Below, in pieces: positions 15,576-15,948 of a stretch of DNA of 15,948 nt. This stretch comes from JBLHKE01 sp047619485 (GTDB lineage: Bacteria; Verrucomicrobiota; Verrucomicrobiia; Verrucomicrobiales; DEV007). The DNA is taken from positions 1-15,948 of the forward strand of contig JBLHKE010000085.1 of assembly GCA_047619485.1 (NCBI GenBank). The letters are read 5' to 3'. The notes beneath the pieces are model-generated. The model was not told the DNA's origin. It worked only from the letters and a program-made list of their open reading frames with translations, and searched no databases. Position 1 is the stretch's first letter. Every line of letters starts with the position of its first letter. The position numbers were made by a program, and so were the translations under genes.

Positions 15576-15948
15576 ATTTTTCGAGCGCTTCGAGGTGCTG
15601 TTTCGTGCCGTACCCCTTGTGCTTCTCAAATCCATACTGTGGGAATTCTTCGGCGCAGGCAACCATCAATCGATCGCGCTCGACCTTGGCGATGATGCTA
15701 GCCGCCGCAATGCTCAGGCTCTTGCTGTCGCCTTTGATCACCCCCAGATGCGCGTGCGGGAACCCCTTTACCGGACGCCCGTCGATCAATACCATGTCCG
15801 GAGCCTTCGCCAGCCCATCGACCGAGCGGCGCATCGCCAGGTGGGTCGCTTGCAGAATGTTGATCTCCTCGATCTCCTCGACTGACGCCGTGGCAGAACA
15901 CCACGCGATCACGCCCATCGATCCACCCATGATCTCCTCATACAGGAT
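15517..15948 (-). CDS. rnhB: Ribonuclease HII, 5' part cut off by the window edge
   Basis: The C-terminal 143 residues of RNase HII, which cleaves RNA in RNA-DNA hybrids and single ribonucleotides in DNA. Landmarks are EEINILQATHLAMRRSV, VLIDGRPVKG (the family usually has VDG), the SIAAASIIAKVERDRLM block and HKGYGTKQHL, then HRKTFGPVAR at the end. The N-terminal DEAGRG active-site region lies beyond base 15948, and the frame runs open to the edge. The gene is followed by yraN with a coding overlap, an arrangement often seen for this pair. Confidence 0.95.
   Translation of the reverse strand: MLYEEIMGGSMGVIAWCSATASVEEIEEINILQATHLAMRRSVDGLAKAPDMVLIDGRPVKGFPHAHLGVIKGDSKSLSIAAASIIAKVERDRLMVACAEEFPQYGFEKHKGYGTKQHLEALEKYGPCRLHRKTFGPVARFTP

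Overview
The window is about 16 kb of high-GC bacterial chromosome. It carries a plasmid-defence operon of the Wadjet (JetABCD) type, lying between metabolic and housekeeping genes. I think the most likely source is the phylum Verrucomicrobiota, perhaps near Rubritaleaceae or Haloferula. The reasons are the style of the long RAYT transposase, the Gfo/Idh/MocA oxidoreductase, the SWIM-SNF2 helicase, and the general lack of Shine-Dalgarno sequences. No rRNA is present to fix this, so the assignment is an inference of moderate to low confidence.

Layout. Bases 1-149 hold two diverged copies of a short repeat and no gene. From 9450 down to 150 (minus strand) runs jetA (kleisin), jetB (KITE), a RAYT/Y1 transposase gene, jetC (SMC-like ATPase) and jetD (toprim-like nuclease). 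jetA and jetB are joined by a TGATG stop/start and jetC and jetD by an 8-base overlap. jetB and jetC are instead separated by about 1.2 kb holding the intact transposase gene. At 9498-10661 (minus) a Gfo/Idh/MocA oxidoreductase ends only 47 bases before jetA. It is divergent from galE (10739-11737, plus), with a small palindromic candidate control site between them. A SWIM-SNF2 helicase (11777-14728, plus) follows galE closely and converges with rpsP. The right end has rpsP, yraN and the 3' part of rnhB, all on the minus strand.

How the genes work together. By analogy with characterised Wadjet systems, JetA, JetB and JetC form an SMC complex that extrudes DNA loops and recognises small circular DNA. 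JetD then cleaves it, so plasmids are lost. The catalytic and ATP-binding motifs of JetC and JetD are visible and intact, so the set looks functional unless the RAYT insertion disturbs expression of jetC and jetD. The other genes are ordinary: galactose/UDP-sugar interconversion (galE), a likely sugar or inositol dehydrogenase, a chromatin-type helicase, and ribosome and RNA-primer maintenance genes (rpsP, rnhB, yraN).
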